NCBI GenBank assembly: GCA_026770025.1 | Contig: JAMXDE010000088.1 | Span: 1 to 64,000, forward strand | DNA length: 64,000 nt | DNA from: Craspedostauros australis | Lineage: Eukaryota; Bacillariophyta; Bacillariophyceae; Mastogloiales; Achnanthaceae | Direction: 5' to 3' | Shown here: in pieces, positions 47,001 through 56,800 of the stretch | How the letters are laid out: every line of letters starts with the position of its first letter | Numbering within the stretch: position 1 is the first letter of the stretch | Made by a program: the position numbers and the translations under genes | Notes under the pieces: generated by a model | Database searches by the model: none | What the model was told of the DNA's origin: nothing | What the model saw: the letters and a program-made list of their open reading frames with translations, nothing else

Positions 47001-48713
47001 CTCAAGTGCATTGAAACTGGTCCTTGGCTTCTCCATTTGATTGTGTTCCTCCTCTGGTCCCAACCGAGGAAGCTCAAAGTACTTGATCACATGCTCAGAG
47101 GCTTCCATCTTTGTGTTGGGACGCAGCTCACCAGTATTTATTTTCTTCAAGAGCTTGTTGACCTTGCCAATGGAAAGTTCTGAGGTCATCAGCAGGAAAC
47201 GGACAGCCCTGGCCAATGACACCATGGGGTCTTGCTGATTCTCGGACTTGAGAGCAATGCCCATCTTCTTGATGCTCTCTCCAAGCAAATTGTGTTCATC
47301 GAGGCGGCGGGTCAACATTTGGAGCCAGTATGCAGGGATGCCATTATCCTTGATCTTCTTCGTGGTGTATCCACACGGGTTTTGGGGGTCAAGCCAGTCA
47401 ATAAATTGAATGACATGCTCCCGCATCTCTGGGGTCATGGGGCTGCTGGACTTGAGCAGGTGAGGCCTCACAATGGGTTGAAGCTTCCCCTTGAGTTCTG
47501 GATGGAGCTGCTCAACTGTCAGTTCTGACATGTCGTCAATCTGACCCACATACATGTCAGCTCGGTCGGAGAGACTGCGGAAGTAGAGGCGCATTGCATT
47601 GGAAGTTGTGGTGTAATCCCCAATGATGCGAGCATTGGCAACACCAGAGGATATTGGCAGTTTGTGCAACTTGGCCTTGCACATTTCATCATTGATGCGG
47701 CCTGTGCGAGGCGAGTGGGCAGAGAAGAACCTCTTGGGATACCCTGCAAGGAGGCAGAGCTTGCATGTGATGTTGTTGATCCTTTCGGTGCTTGCAACTC
47801 CAAAGAGCTTGTCCGGATGCTTCCAAATCTGGTTTCTGTGGCTTTTGAGGAACCTTGCCATTGCCACTGAAGCTTCCTTGGTTAGCACAGCCTCTCGCGG
47901 TGCCATGTCTGTTTCAGCCTTCTTCTGGGAGGCAAAGTAGACGATGTAGCGCTTGGTCTTGTGGTCATATTTTGGCCATTTCATTGCCTTGCCCACTGCA
48001 GCCTTTCCTCTTGCACCTGTCTCGAAGAGGAAGTAGAGAAGAGCAATGTCACGGTACCCATTTGGTGTTGGGTGTGCCGCAAGCTGTAGACGCCGGATGT
48101 CAGGGAGGGTGATTGGCTCTGCTCGTTGCACGTTCTGTGATGGCCTGATGCAGATCCGCTTGAGGTTCATGTAAACCTCGGCAAAGTGTTCAGAGTTCTC
48201 TCCAAGCTGCTTGAGGCCCGCAGCCGCGTTGTAGATGTTGGTCCAACCCTTGAAGCGTTGAGTGATCTCATGGAAGGCCATCCGAGCATCCTTGGCCACG
48301 ATGGTCAGCAGGCTTATTGTTGGTACGCGATAGAGTACCACCCAGGTGATGTAGAGTGCCAGACAGGAACCCAATGCATCATTGGGGAACATTGTCTCCC
48401 ATGTTTCCTGCTTGGTGAAGTCCACAGGATCCCGGTTGGGATTGTTGTCTGCTCGGTGGTCTTTGTAGACAGAATCCTCCCAGTTGCTGTGCTCAAAGAA
48501 GTCATCAATCAGCTTGCGCATCCTGCGGAGTTCTTGCTTCTCCTTGGGGCGCAGATAGATTTCTGGATCAACCCTCACTGTGTTGAAGAAGCCAAACATG
48601 CTGTTAGTGCCTGGAAAGAGATCATCCAGCAACTCACGCATGATATCATCATCCCTTGGGTTGGCATTGTTGGCTTTTTCAGCCGTGTGGGCATTGGTGT
48701 TGCGGTCAGTCAT
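44094..48713 (-). CDS. Large tyrosine recombinase-like protein with low-complexity tail (1,539 aa)
   Basis: The only long intact gene in the window. I start it at the first ATG (MTDRNTNAHT, 48,711-48,713); the frame is open 126 bases further up but without an ATG. The YR-like domain spans about residues 200-380: Arg in FETGARGKAAV (~235), a Lys-rich segment SQKKAETDMAPRE, the HxxR box in SAHSPRTGR (~335), and the putative nucleophile Tyr in NAMRLYFRSL (~377). A long Asp/Glu/Asn run follows (~640-795). After that comes GCPFCTRR, then about fourteen repeats starting SPFTRKDTRKAPP (~980-1,360, Pro/Ala/Thr/Lys-rich), and a C-terminal coiled coil (KKQRLMIEMLQKQCVGLKTA onward). YRs make and rejoin DNA breaks through the tyrosine. 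The tails suggest chromatin or DNA binding and oligomerisation. It could be a Crypton-type transposase or a domesticated gene; I see no known accessory domain. Confidence 0.75.
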   Translation of the reverse strand: MTDRNTNAHTAEKANNANPRDDDIMRELLDDLFPGTNSMFGFFNTVRVDPEIYLRPKEKQELRRMRKLIDDFFEHSNWEDSVYKDHRADNNPNRDPVDFTKQETWETMFPNDALGSCLALYITWVVLYRVPTISLLTIVAKDARMAFHEITQRFKGWTNIYNAAAGLKQLGENSEHFAEVYMNLKRICIRPSQNVQRAEPITLPDIRRLQLAAHPTPNGYRDIALLYFLFETGARGKAAVGKAMKWPKYDHKTKRYIVYFASQKKAETDMAPREAVLTKEASVAMARFLKSHRNQIWKHPDKLFGVASTERINNITCKLCLLAGYPKRFFSAHSPRTGRINDEMCKAKLHKLPISSGVANARIIGDYTTTSNAMRLYFRSLSDRADMYVGQIDDMSELTVEQLHPELKGKLQPIVRPHLLKSSSPMTPEMREHVIQFIDWLDPQNPCGYTTKKIKDNGIPAYWLQMLTRRLDEHNLLGESIKKMGIALKSENQQDPMVSLARAVRFLLMTSELSIGKVNKLLKKINTGELRPNTKMEASEHVIKYFELPRLGPEEEHNQMEKPRTSFNALESTNLRLFAQATANRLDPRAAGIAVVGRIRYKAEKLTDTQLGMIDYCKKHGGNIDEQAFYDAGPHAADEELPRGPVYDASDDEEEEDDDNNDVDDSQIQRGPVYDASDDDASDDDGNDVNDGNDDDDESEDDDKDEDNNDDDDDNDENEYDEEDEDDDDEDDKDDDDGNDGDDGNDSDDSNDNDNDNDEDDNNEGDSKNQARPVYDTSDKEDDASDKEEDDDTNNVGDSGHGSDNSHQNVRDHDHDSDNGRDNHHLNVIDTVSVNDSESMGHIVGHNVGHIVGDSGHGIGNNNLTGNRNFEPEIGSAGCPFCTRRPRNTRRSRGRFLDYSWEHMDLARDDNEWVELSNTSNEGNATGHSHGTDMLVNDDTSAQDCSNDGDSEPASSSLPTESLFVQEQQTSHKTIHKDTDKVPPAPTPPGVPVPTTAASALPFTRKDTSKAPPEAPPAPATLPFTHKDMHKDICKASPEVPPVPATSPFTRKDTRKAPSATAPTATAPTAPTAPTATAPTAPTAAAPTAPATSPFTRKDTRKDVRKAPAAPAKSPFTRKDTRKDIHKAPPTPTAAAAAAPPTSSFTRKDTCKDICKAPAAPAKSPFTHKTTRKAPAAAPPAPPTSPFMRKNTCKTPPAPATSPFTENGACKAPSAPSALAATAATAPSPFTRTNTHKAPPAAPPAPPTSPFTRKGTCKAPPAAAAASSWPVTRKNTCQAPPAAASACVSASKYRKTHTDARRTPSTPAPAPPTSPFTRKPTRKAPPAAPLAPATSPFMRKGTRKAPPAAASVCVSPSKYRKTHKDAHRTPSMPQPAPAAESALPVKHSSVPSRLHKNQGSQMTASHENSTHRAPPQMPTSPNTSPFVFAPVAAPPPFPSIAPTAAVSPSKRGFVGHSDASRTDCDCDEDTSQQTMKKQRLMIEMLQKQCVGLKTANLKLNEQNTKKENVLKRLQGLEKSVTTLNQELTEIRASATEDDE

Positions 48714-48881
48714 GGTGTGATGTACCGTGCTGTGATATGCTGTGTTGTGTTTTGTGTTTTTTGTGTGTTTGTGTTGTGATGCAACTTGGTGTGGCTTGTT
48801 GCGATATGTTGTGATGTGTTCCAGTGTGACGTGTTGCAATGGTGGTTCAGCTAGGATCAGCTTCGCTTGTTGTGGGCGAGA
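48714..48881 (-). promoter_or_regulatory. Putative upstream region of the YR gene
   Basis: 168 bases of tgtgttgtgatg-like sequence between the ATG and the first 102-bp repeat. I see no TATA box. Given its position it should hold the leader and core promoter. Confidence 0.3.
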
Positions 48882-49790
48882 GATCGATGCAGGGGATCAC
48901 AGTCAATCTCCTGTTGATGGGACAACTGATTCTGGCTCACACAGGTGACGCAATTGGTCTGTCTTTGCTTGTTGTGGGCGATAGATCAATGCAGGGGATC
49001 ACAATCGATTTCCTGTTGATGGGGCAAGTGATTCCAGCTCACACAGGCAATGCAATTGGTCTGTTGTTTGCTTGTTGTGGGTGAGAGATCAATGCAGGGG
49101 ATCACAGTCAGTCTCCTGTTGATGGGGCAAATGATTCCGGCTCACACAGGTGATGCAATTGGTCTTTTGTTTGCTTGTTGCGGGCGAGAGATCAATGCAG
49201 GGGGATCACAGCCAATCTCCTGTTGATGGGACAACTGATTCTGGCTCACACAGGTGATGCAATTGGTCTGTCTTTGCTTGTTGTGGGCGAGAGATCGATG
49301 CAGGGGATCACAATCAATCTCCTGTTGATGGGGCAACTGATTCTGGCTCACACAGGTGATGCAATTGGTCTGTTGTTTGCTTGTTGAGTTTGAAAGATCG
49401 ATGCAGGGGATCACAGTCAGTCTCCTGTTGATGGGGCAAGTGATTCCAGCTCACACAGGTGATACAATTGGTCTATCTTTTGCTTGTTGCGGGCGAGAGA
49501 TCAATGCAGGGGATCACAATCAATCTCCTGTTGATGGGACAACTGATTCCAGCTCGCAAGGGTGATGCAATTGGTCTGTTGTTTGCTTGTTGCGGGCGAG
49601 AGATCAATGCAGGGGATCACAAACAATCTCCTGTTGATGGGACAACTGTTCTGGCTCACAAGGGTATTGCAATTGGTCTGTTGTTTGCTTGTTGCGGGCG
49701 ATGGATCGATGCAGGGGATCACAATCAATCTCCTGTTGATGGGGCAAGTGATTCCGGCTTGCAAGGGCGTTGCAATTGGGCTGTCAGAGT
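48882..49790 (+). repeat. ~102-bp tandem array upstream of the YR gene
   Basis: Nine occurrences of gatcratgcaggggatcac spaced about 101-105 bp apart (48,882; 48,983; 49,087; 49,190; and so on). The rest of each unit reads caatctcctgttgatgggg, then caactgattctggctcacac, then aggtgatgcaattggtctg, then tttgcttgttg and gggcgagag. Units differ by scattered substitutions. Confidence 0.92.
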
Positions 49791-49995
49791 GCAGAATGCT
49801 GGTGAGTTTTGTATTGGTGCAAGTTGGTGTGGTGTAGAACTTATGAGCATGAGAGTTGTGATGATCCCCATGAATTGGATATCTGTGGCAAGTGAGGGAA
49901 GGGGGAGGAAGGTGGCAGTTCTGGTTCTTCATTGTTTAAAATTCCATAGCATGAGTGCGTCAACCTGCAAAATCTGGCACAGGATGCAGAACAAT
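49791..49995. other. Unique spacer between two tandem arrays
   Basis: About 200 bases with no repeat or gene that I recognise. Confidence 0.6.
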
Positions 49996-50930
49996 CGTGC
50001 TTGATGCAGCAGTGTGTGGATCAATGGCAATTGACCAAGCATGATGTTGATCATTGACACCTGCTCATGTAGGAATCAGTACAATTGTCGTTGATCAAGT
50101 AGGACACGGATGAATTGTACCTGGCCAAGTAGCATGCAGATGAATTCCACTTCACCAAACAGGACGTCAATCAACTACACCTGCTCAAGTAGGAATCAGT
50201 AGAGTCGTGCGTGATCAAGCAGGACACGGATGAATTGTACCTGGCCAGGTAGCATGCAGATGAATTCCACTTCACCAAACAGGACGTCAATCAACTACAC
50301 CTGCTCAAGTAGGAATCAGTAGAGTCGTGCGTGATCAAGCAGGACACGGATGAATTGTACCTGGCCAGGTAGCATGCAGATGAATTGCACTTCACCAAAC
50401 AGGATGTCAATCAACTACACCCGCTCAAGTGGGAATTGGTACAATCGTGCGTGATCAAGTAGGGCGCGGATGAATTCTACTTCACCAAACAAGATGTCAA
50501 TCAACTACACCAACTCAAGTAGGAATCAGTACAATCGTGCTAATCAAGTAGGGCACGAATGAATTGTACCTGGCCAAGTAGCATGCAGATGAATTCCACT
50601 TCACCAAACAGGATGTCAATCAACTACACCCGCTCAAGTAGGAATCAGTACAGTCGTGCGTGATCAAGTAGCACACGGATGAATTCCATTTCACCAAACA
50701 GGACGTCAATCAACTACACCAACTCAAGTAGGAATCAGTCTAATCGTGCTGATCAAGTATCACGCAGATGAATTGTACCTGGCAAGGTAGCATGCAGATG
50801 AATTCCACTTCACCAAACAGGACGTCAATCAACTACACCAACTCAAGTAGGAATCAGTCTGATCGTGCTTGATCAAGTATCACGCAGATGAATTCCACTT
50901 CACCAAACAGGATGTGGAACCGGATGCATC
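49996..50930 (+). repeat. 120-bp higher-order repeat of four 30-bp subunits
   Basis: Positions 50,161-50,280 and 50,281-50,400 repeat with a period of exactly 120 bp. Each 120-bp unit is four 30-bp subunits with a shared skeleton (about ..CAAGTAGGA....ATGAATT..ACCT): one reads gatcaagcaggacacggatg, the next ggccaggtagcatgcagatg, the third caccaaacaggacgtcaatc, the fourth gctcaagtaggaatcagtag. Later units lack one or two subunits. Confidence 0.9.
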
Positions 50931-53503
50931 CGAGTGTGGCCACGGCCTAGTTGATCAGTTTTTGCCTTCGGACGATTCTCCTTCGCGTCATGGAAAAAAC
51001 TCACAATCACCCGCGAATCACAGCAACCTCGATCGATGATCGCCAACGCGAAGTGCTCATGCTCGCTATTTCTCCTTTGGTGTGGTGTGGCAAAGCATGT
51101 TCGCTTCGCCGGTTCTCCATTGTCTTGCAGTGACGTGACATGATGCGACATGGCGATTTCTTGATCGCGTAAGGGGTAACAGGTAACGGCACCCACAACA
51201 CAGCGCGAACCGATCGAGGCAGCACAAAATGCGTCATCATGTTGATCCACGCACGTCTCCAACACACACAGAGCCCATCACCATTTTTATTGTGTTGTGA
51301 ACATTGCTGTATCGGAATAGACCACCACGCTTCCAACACACGCAAAGCACATCATCGTGTTCGCGACCCTCCAATTGGTTTGTTCATGCGAATTCGCGTC
51401 GCCACACGCACATTTTTCCCCGCCAAACATGCATTTTCAGCACAGCTGATGCACAACAACGTGCAAACAAGGATGTTCCACAGCATCCATACTAAATCCG
51501 ACTACACCATCGTGACCGCGACCTCCCACTTAGTCTCACTGCACTAGCACGCGTAATTTTCAGTTCATATCCAGAATACGACGGGCTGTTTTTGTTGATA
51601 GGTGTGCAAAAATGCATCAAAAGTCATGTTCTCGATGTGTCAGCACAAATCTGATTGCCTCGTAGTGACCGCCACCTCTCAATTGGTCTATCATATCAAC
51701 GAGCACAATTAACAACTCATTTTACAAAATACTGGTATGCGCGTTGACACTACATTTTTGACTATAACTCAAGACTGAGACATATTCAGGGCATGGCGAT
51801 ATCGGCACTGAGCTCGTGGTGGTCGTTTTAGTCGGTTGGGTGTATTACGTACGAAATAGCATGTGAAGTAAATATGCGCCCATTCCAGTACTGCTTGGTA
51901 CCGTCAACGACGTAGTCGCAATTTGGAGCGATGGATGAATGAGCTTCTCGCATGGTCCCACGCTCGTGGCGTCCCACACGACAATGATTTGATTGTTGTC
52001 GATCGGGCATGCCAATGATGTTGCATGGTCATTGTCGTTGCAATCAAATCAACCAAATCAATGCGAAACAATGCGAAACAATGCGAAACAAGCGTGCGCG
52101 ATCACCGACCAGACGAAGCTCCTTCTCGTTCCGTCGCGTGGTGGTGTGCAAGACAGGCGCGTCGTCACGATGTTCCACAAGATCTCTTGTTCTGAGCGGA
52201 GAAGTTGGCATCATACGAGGTTGTGCACGAGCGAGAAACAGCAGAACACGCAACGACCTGCCAACCACGACAACGCTCGTCGCGGATCAGAAAATGTTGA
52301 TTTTGTGCACACACACAATTTCCCTTTGTGTGTTGTGTTGTGTTGCGACGGCCAAAAATCACTTCTCCGATTTGAGTTTATTTTGTGTGATGTGATGTGA
52401 TGTCGTTGTTCGTCACCCGGACACCGGTACTCACATCGCTTTGTGTCAGTGGGAGCAGGGTGAGAGTTGCGACACCTATCTTGGCGTCATGATTGCAAGC
52501 ATCGACTCGAGTTTTCGTGCTACTGGTTGCCGTTATATTGGGCGTTAATTCAGTCGGACTGGTCAAACTACCGACACGATTGGATTTGTAGCTGACTCCT
52601 GGATCACGAGAGTGCGGGGATGATCGTGATTGAGTAGCGGTGGTCGTTTTACAAACGTATGACTGGCTGGATTGAGTCGAGTGAGTCCAATTTATAACGG
52701 TAAAATAACGTCTGTTCGCGACTTAGCGCTAGCTCTTGTGTCGCACCTGATGAACAAGTGCTGAAAGGTGGACAGGTCGCGTCACAGGCTTGCATGGTGT
52801 CGCAGCGGCCCTGCTTAACGTTGTTTGGGTGGCCAAGGATCAGCGGGGGGTGCTTGTTGTGGTGGTTGCAGGGCATTGGGCAAAAACAGCGAGAATAAGC
52901 GCATAGTAGTGAACGCGCATAAACTGTCGAATGTTTGTGCGTACCAACGAGCACCATGGAGGAGCCAGTCTGATGTTCAACCCTTGTATCATGTCCATAG
53001 ACATTCATGGGGAGTGTGTGTGCATTGTTGGTTGTGTGAAAAATGGTCGTTGTGGCACTTGTTTTGCATGTGGCAAAAACAGTGAGAACGCGCGTGCAAT
53101 GTTGGATGTTTGTGCGTACCAACGAGCATCATGGAATTGTTTGGCGCATTTGTCACTCATCTACCATGTGTGTGCGTGTGTGTGGAACTAAGTGGGTGTA
53201 TGTAACTAGGTGGGTGACAATTGCTACTGTGTGAAGTGGAACTGCAACCAGGGGAATTCGAAGAACAGGAATCAAGCATCAAGAGAATCAGAGTAGCACG
53301 ACAGGCCCTGCCTGGAACGACCAAGAGCGTCCCACATTGATGTAGCAAAGCCTGAGAGAGTAGAGTCAGGGACCCAATCTAGCAATAGAGTGAGAGGCCG
53401 TCAGCATTCTCCCATGGCAACACCTTTTGTGCCCCTGAATGGCTGCCGATCAGCATGCAGACATCAGCTTGTGGCTGGCACCAATACGATAGACCCTGTG
53501 CAA
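50931..53503. other. Low-repeat region, no gene recognised
   Basis: Richer in CpG and poorer in GT runs than its surroundings. Short frames exist on both strands (for example 51,993-52,400 plus and 52,649-53,122 minus), but none resembles a protein I know and none is long. Small repeats: three copies of gcgaaacaat at 52,063-52,092, and a two-copy ~190-bp tandem repeat at 52,857-53,145 (caaaaacagygagaa and tgtttgtgcgtaccaacgag). The segment just above 53,300 may hold a decayed tail of the RT element. Confidence 0.5.
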
Positions 53504-55988
53504 TCAAAGCACGCTCTTGGCGGATCTGGAGCGGCACATCCTAGCGTCTGTGTTGCAGATACGGATCTTGAAGATTGCATTGGACCCCCGCTTCCAGAAT
53601 CCGTGAATGACAACATCTCCTTGCAGCTCAGGATCAACCTCTGCAGCCAACCTCTGCAGCACTGCCACCAGCACCTCGGCTGTTCCAACTAGTATGGATC
53701 AATGGTTCGTTGGAGACAGAGGAAGGGTTGATGGCCTGGCTGCAAAGCTGGACCCACTTGCCGCATTCGTCAGTATGGCAAAGCAGAACGAGCCCTCCCT
53801 TCTTGCAGGAGCAGGCATGTTCCACAGAGAACCGCTCGCTGCAGCCATTGCATCGCTCAGGCAGCGACGCTGGGTGCAAGCCAAAGCAGATGCAGAGGAT
53901 GTTACAGAATTCATCAGCCAATAAATCGGTCCCATTGGGCTTGCTGGGCATGGCCGTGAGCCACGCCCCAGTGGATTTGGAGCGCTTGATGCGTCGAACA
54001 GCAAGGTTGCTGGAGTTGGTGATGATGTCTGCGAGGATACCAATACCATCCTCAGCCTCCTCGTTTGGCCTTGTGCCGCTTGCGTCTCGCACTCCTGGCA
54101 GTGTTGACGAACCGCTCCACATTGAGATTGGACCTTTGCACCACGGACTGGCTGAGGTGATCCATGGCATGGACGGATGCGGAGTGGTTCTCAGCCGCTG
54201 CAGCTGTGGGATTGAGGGATCCCAAGCCCAGCTTGCTTGGCTGGCAGGCCAAGGAGCTGACTCAATCCAGCCACCTCCGACACATCCGCATCCAGGAGGG
54301 CTGGGAGGAAGGTGCTGGCAATGGAGGCATTGACAGGGCGGAAGCAATCGCCAGCATCTTCTCCAAGTTGGTGCAGGCCGATTGGTCGTTCTTGCAGTGC
54401 ATTGGAGAGGCCAGCAAACGCAGTCTGTGGGAACTGCTTCGCCACCTTCGCTGGATCATGGATGCTGTGGACTCATTGCTCCATCTGAGGCGCAATCCAG
54501 GCCTCCCTGGAAACGTCAGACCTGACAAATCCGCCAACATAGCAGTGGTCATTGTGGTGGCTGAAGCCAAACTTGGCGAATGCGGTATGGTAGGCAGCAT
54601 CCTCATCCGCCTTGCAGCAGACAAACACACTCTTTGAAGGCTCAGGGAAGTATCCACAAGCTGGACCCTGCTGGGCCAGCGGGTGAGTAGCGGTGGCAAT
54701 ACAGTCCACAGGGCCCACCATGGCAGCATCGTTGGCATACCATGGCTGGAGCATGCTGGGGACGGTCTCCTGTAATGATGCTGCAAGTGGCAGGAGAGCA
54801 ATCTCCTAGAGAACCATTGAAAGAGGATCCCCTTGAGCCACGCCTGCCCAGCAGTGCCAAACAGTCCAGAGCATGGCCTTGCAGCTCAGATCGTCAACTC
54901 TGTTGCGAGCATCGACGAGCAGCATGCCCCATGGGGTAGAGGCTGCCTGGTGGCTGTCGTCACCGTCGTCGCCGTTGTCGCCACCGCCAGTGTTCATCGC
55001 ATGATCGCCTTCGCTGGAAGAGGCAGCTGGGGCGCCAGATTCGGTGCTGTCACTGCCACTGGCGAGCGCGGCATCGTTGCTTGGGCCGTCGTCGCCGTCG
55101 TGGAACGCATGTTGCACCGTGTGGATGGCACTCCCGATGCCTGCTGGCAAGCTGGCACACAGGTTCAGGTTGTTGCAGGCAGCAGTGGCACGACGACCAA
55201 TGGAAGCAAGGACGCATTTCGCCATGACACGACAGAACACTTCGCCAATGCCGAGAGGACGCACACCTGGACGCTTGTCCAGAGCAATGAGGTGGCACGC
55301 CATCATGGCGCAGTAGGCAGCCCATGGAGGATGGGAGTTGGAGAGCCAGTTGGTCCAAGCAGCAACCTCCTCGCGGAGATGCTTGGACTTGCTGCCAAAA
55401 CCGCAGGCACCAGTTTCCCAGATGGACAGCATCAAGACCGCCCTGACCGGACCAGCCTCCCCAGAGAGTTTGGAAGCAACTGATCCAACCACCTCTGCAG
55501 TGATCTTGACAGGGACAGGGGTGGGAGCAGGACTGTCATATGGCTCGAATGCTCTTGTCCCGTCGCCACTGATGTCAGAATCACGTATGACATGACAGGA
55601 TGCCCGAGTCTCAGTGCCTCCTCCATGGGCAGAGCAGACTTGGTGTCGATTTCTGCTGGCAAGAGGAGATCACTACCTTCACAAGATGTGTGTGAAGGTG
55701 CGAACCGCAGCATATGCAGACAACCAGAGAGAACCTTTGAGTTGAAGGCGCGGGCATGTGGCACATTGTCGCAGGTGCCACCAGATGGAATGGCATGCTG
55801 GCGCAGCTCTGACTCCGTGGCCTCAACCAGTGCGGCAAACTTGCTGGTCTCTCACAAATCCATGCAAGAGGGCAGCCGCTTCCGTACTTTGCTGCGACCA
55901 GGCACACCAGGGGTGGTCTGGAGGGTCACTGCCACAGGCAACAGCGGTTGCTCCGAGTTCCACAGCCGGTTGCGAACCCCCCTGAGCT

Positions 55989-56025
<37 letters not shown>

Positions 56026-56624
56026 GTGAAGGAATCTGTGGCCAATGCAACAATGTGGGACCAAGTATTGTTGTGGGGAGAACGCAATGACGATGCGAGC
56101 CCAGCACTGCTGCCACACAGCATCTCTGCCAACACCACCATGGAGGTGGGAGCCGTCATTGTTGTTGTTGTTGTGGGCATGGTCGCCGTACACCTGATCC
56201 AGCTTGACATCTGCAGGAGGTGCGGCATAGCCAGGGAGATCTGTGCCCTTGCCAGGAGTCACAATGTTGTCAGGAGCGAGCACAGGCCCGTCATGGCAAC
56301 GGAGAGGCTCTGGCAGTGGTGGCAGCCTTGGATCGAGCAGGATTGGATCCCTCAGGTGCAGGAGGGACCTCCACATAGTCAGTGGGAACAAGAGCGGCTG
56401 TTGGCACCGCAGCTGCCTCAGGGACGGGTGGAGGAGGGGGGCGTGAGCTGCTGGGGGAGCAGCAGTATCAGCATCAGTGGTCTGGTTGGTGGCACCACAA
56501 TTGCCTGTGTTGTTGGCATTGTTGGAACCGTTGCTGCGGCTGTGATTGTTGATGACAACGCCACTGTTGTCAGCACCACTGCAGTATGGATTCACCACAG
56601 CAGGATGGGCAGGAAGGAAGGCAT
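53504..56624 (-). pseudogene. RT with C-terminal CCHC/restriction-like endonuclease region, third and most complete copy
   Basis: Non-LTR-type RT relic. After the same N-terminal half as at 3,130-4,471 it continues through the junction into true RT sequence: KRPGVRPLGIGEVFCRVMAK, NLNLCASLPAGIGSAIHTV, VDARN, then AQGDPLSMVL. A TAG at 54,806 and the catalytic box YANDAAM follow (YADD expected; Asn codon 54,731-54,733), then GYFPEPSKS, FPQTAFAGLSNALQ, a finger CNGCSERFSVEH with SCKKGGLV (~53,800-53,870), and finally GDVVIHGFWKRGS with IFKIRI, ending at TGA 53,504-53,506. About 25 residues are missing before AQGDP. Other breaks are a TGG-to-TGA at 55,852 and frame changes near 55,495, 54,210 and 54,050. 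The three frameshifts of copies 1 and 2 are also here. Inactive. Confidence 0.82.
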
Positions 56625-56629
56625 ATCAT

Positions 56630-56800
56630 GATCAGTCTTTGAGTGTGGCGGTAGCAACGAGCATCATGGAGTTGACAGCCATATGTGCCACGCTCCTGCC
56701 ATGTCATGCGTGGTGTGGGAAATCTCCTGGAGTTGTTGGATGTGTGACTACGGTGATCAGAGGTGTTGAGAGAGAGAGAGAGAGAGGGACTGCAAGTGTG
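56630..56800 (+). repeat. Single ~195-bp-type monomer at RT 5' end, third locus
   Basis: Same junction as at 4,477 and 22,089. Confidence 0.8.

Noticed and set aside
46005-47183. Plus-strand frame of 392 codons, Ile/Val-rich like a membrane protein
   Set aside because: Antisense to the Asp/Glu/Asn run (GAT/GAC reads as ATC/GTC on the other strand). The membrane look is an artefact.
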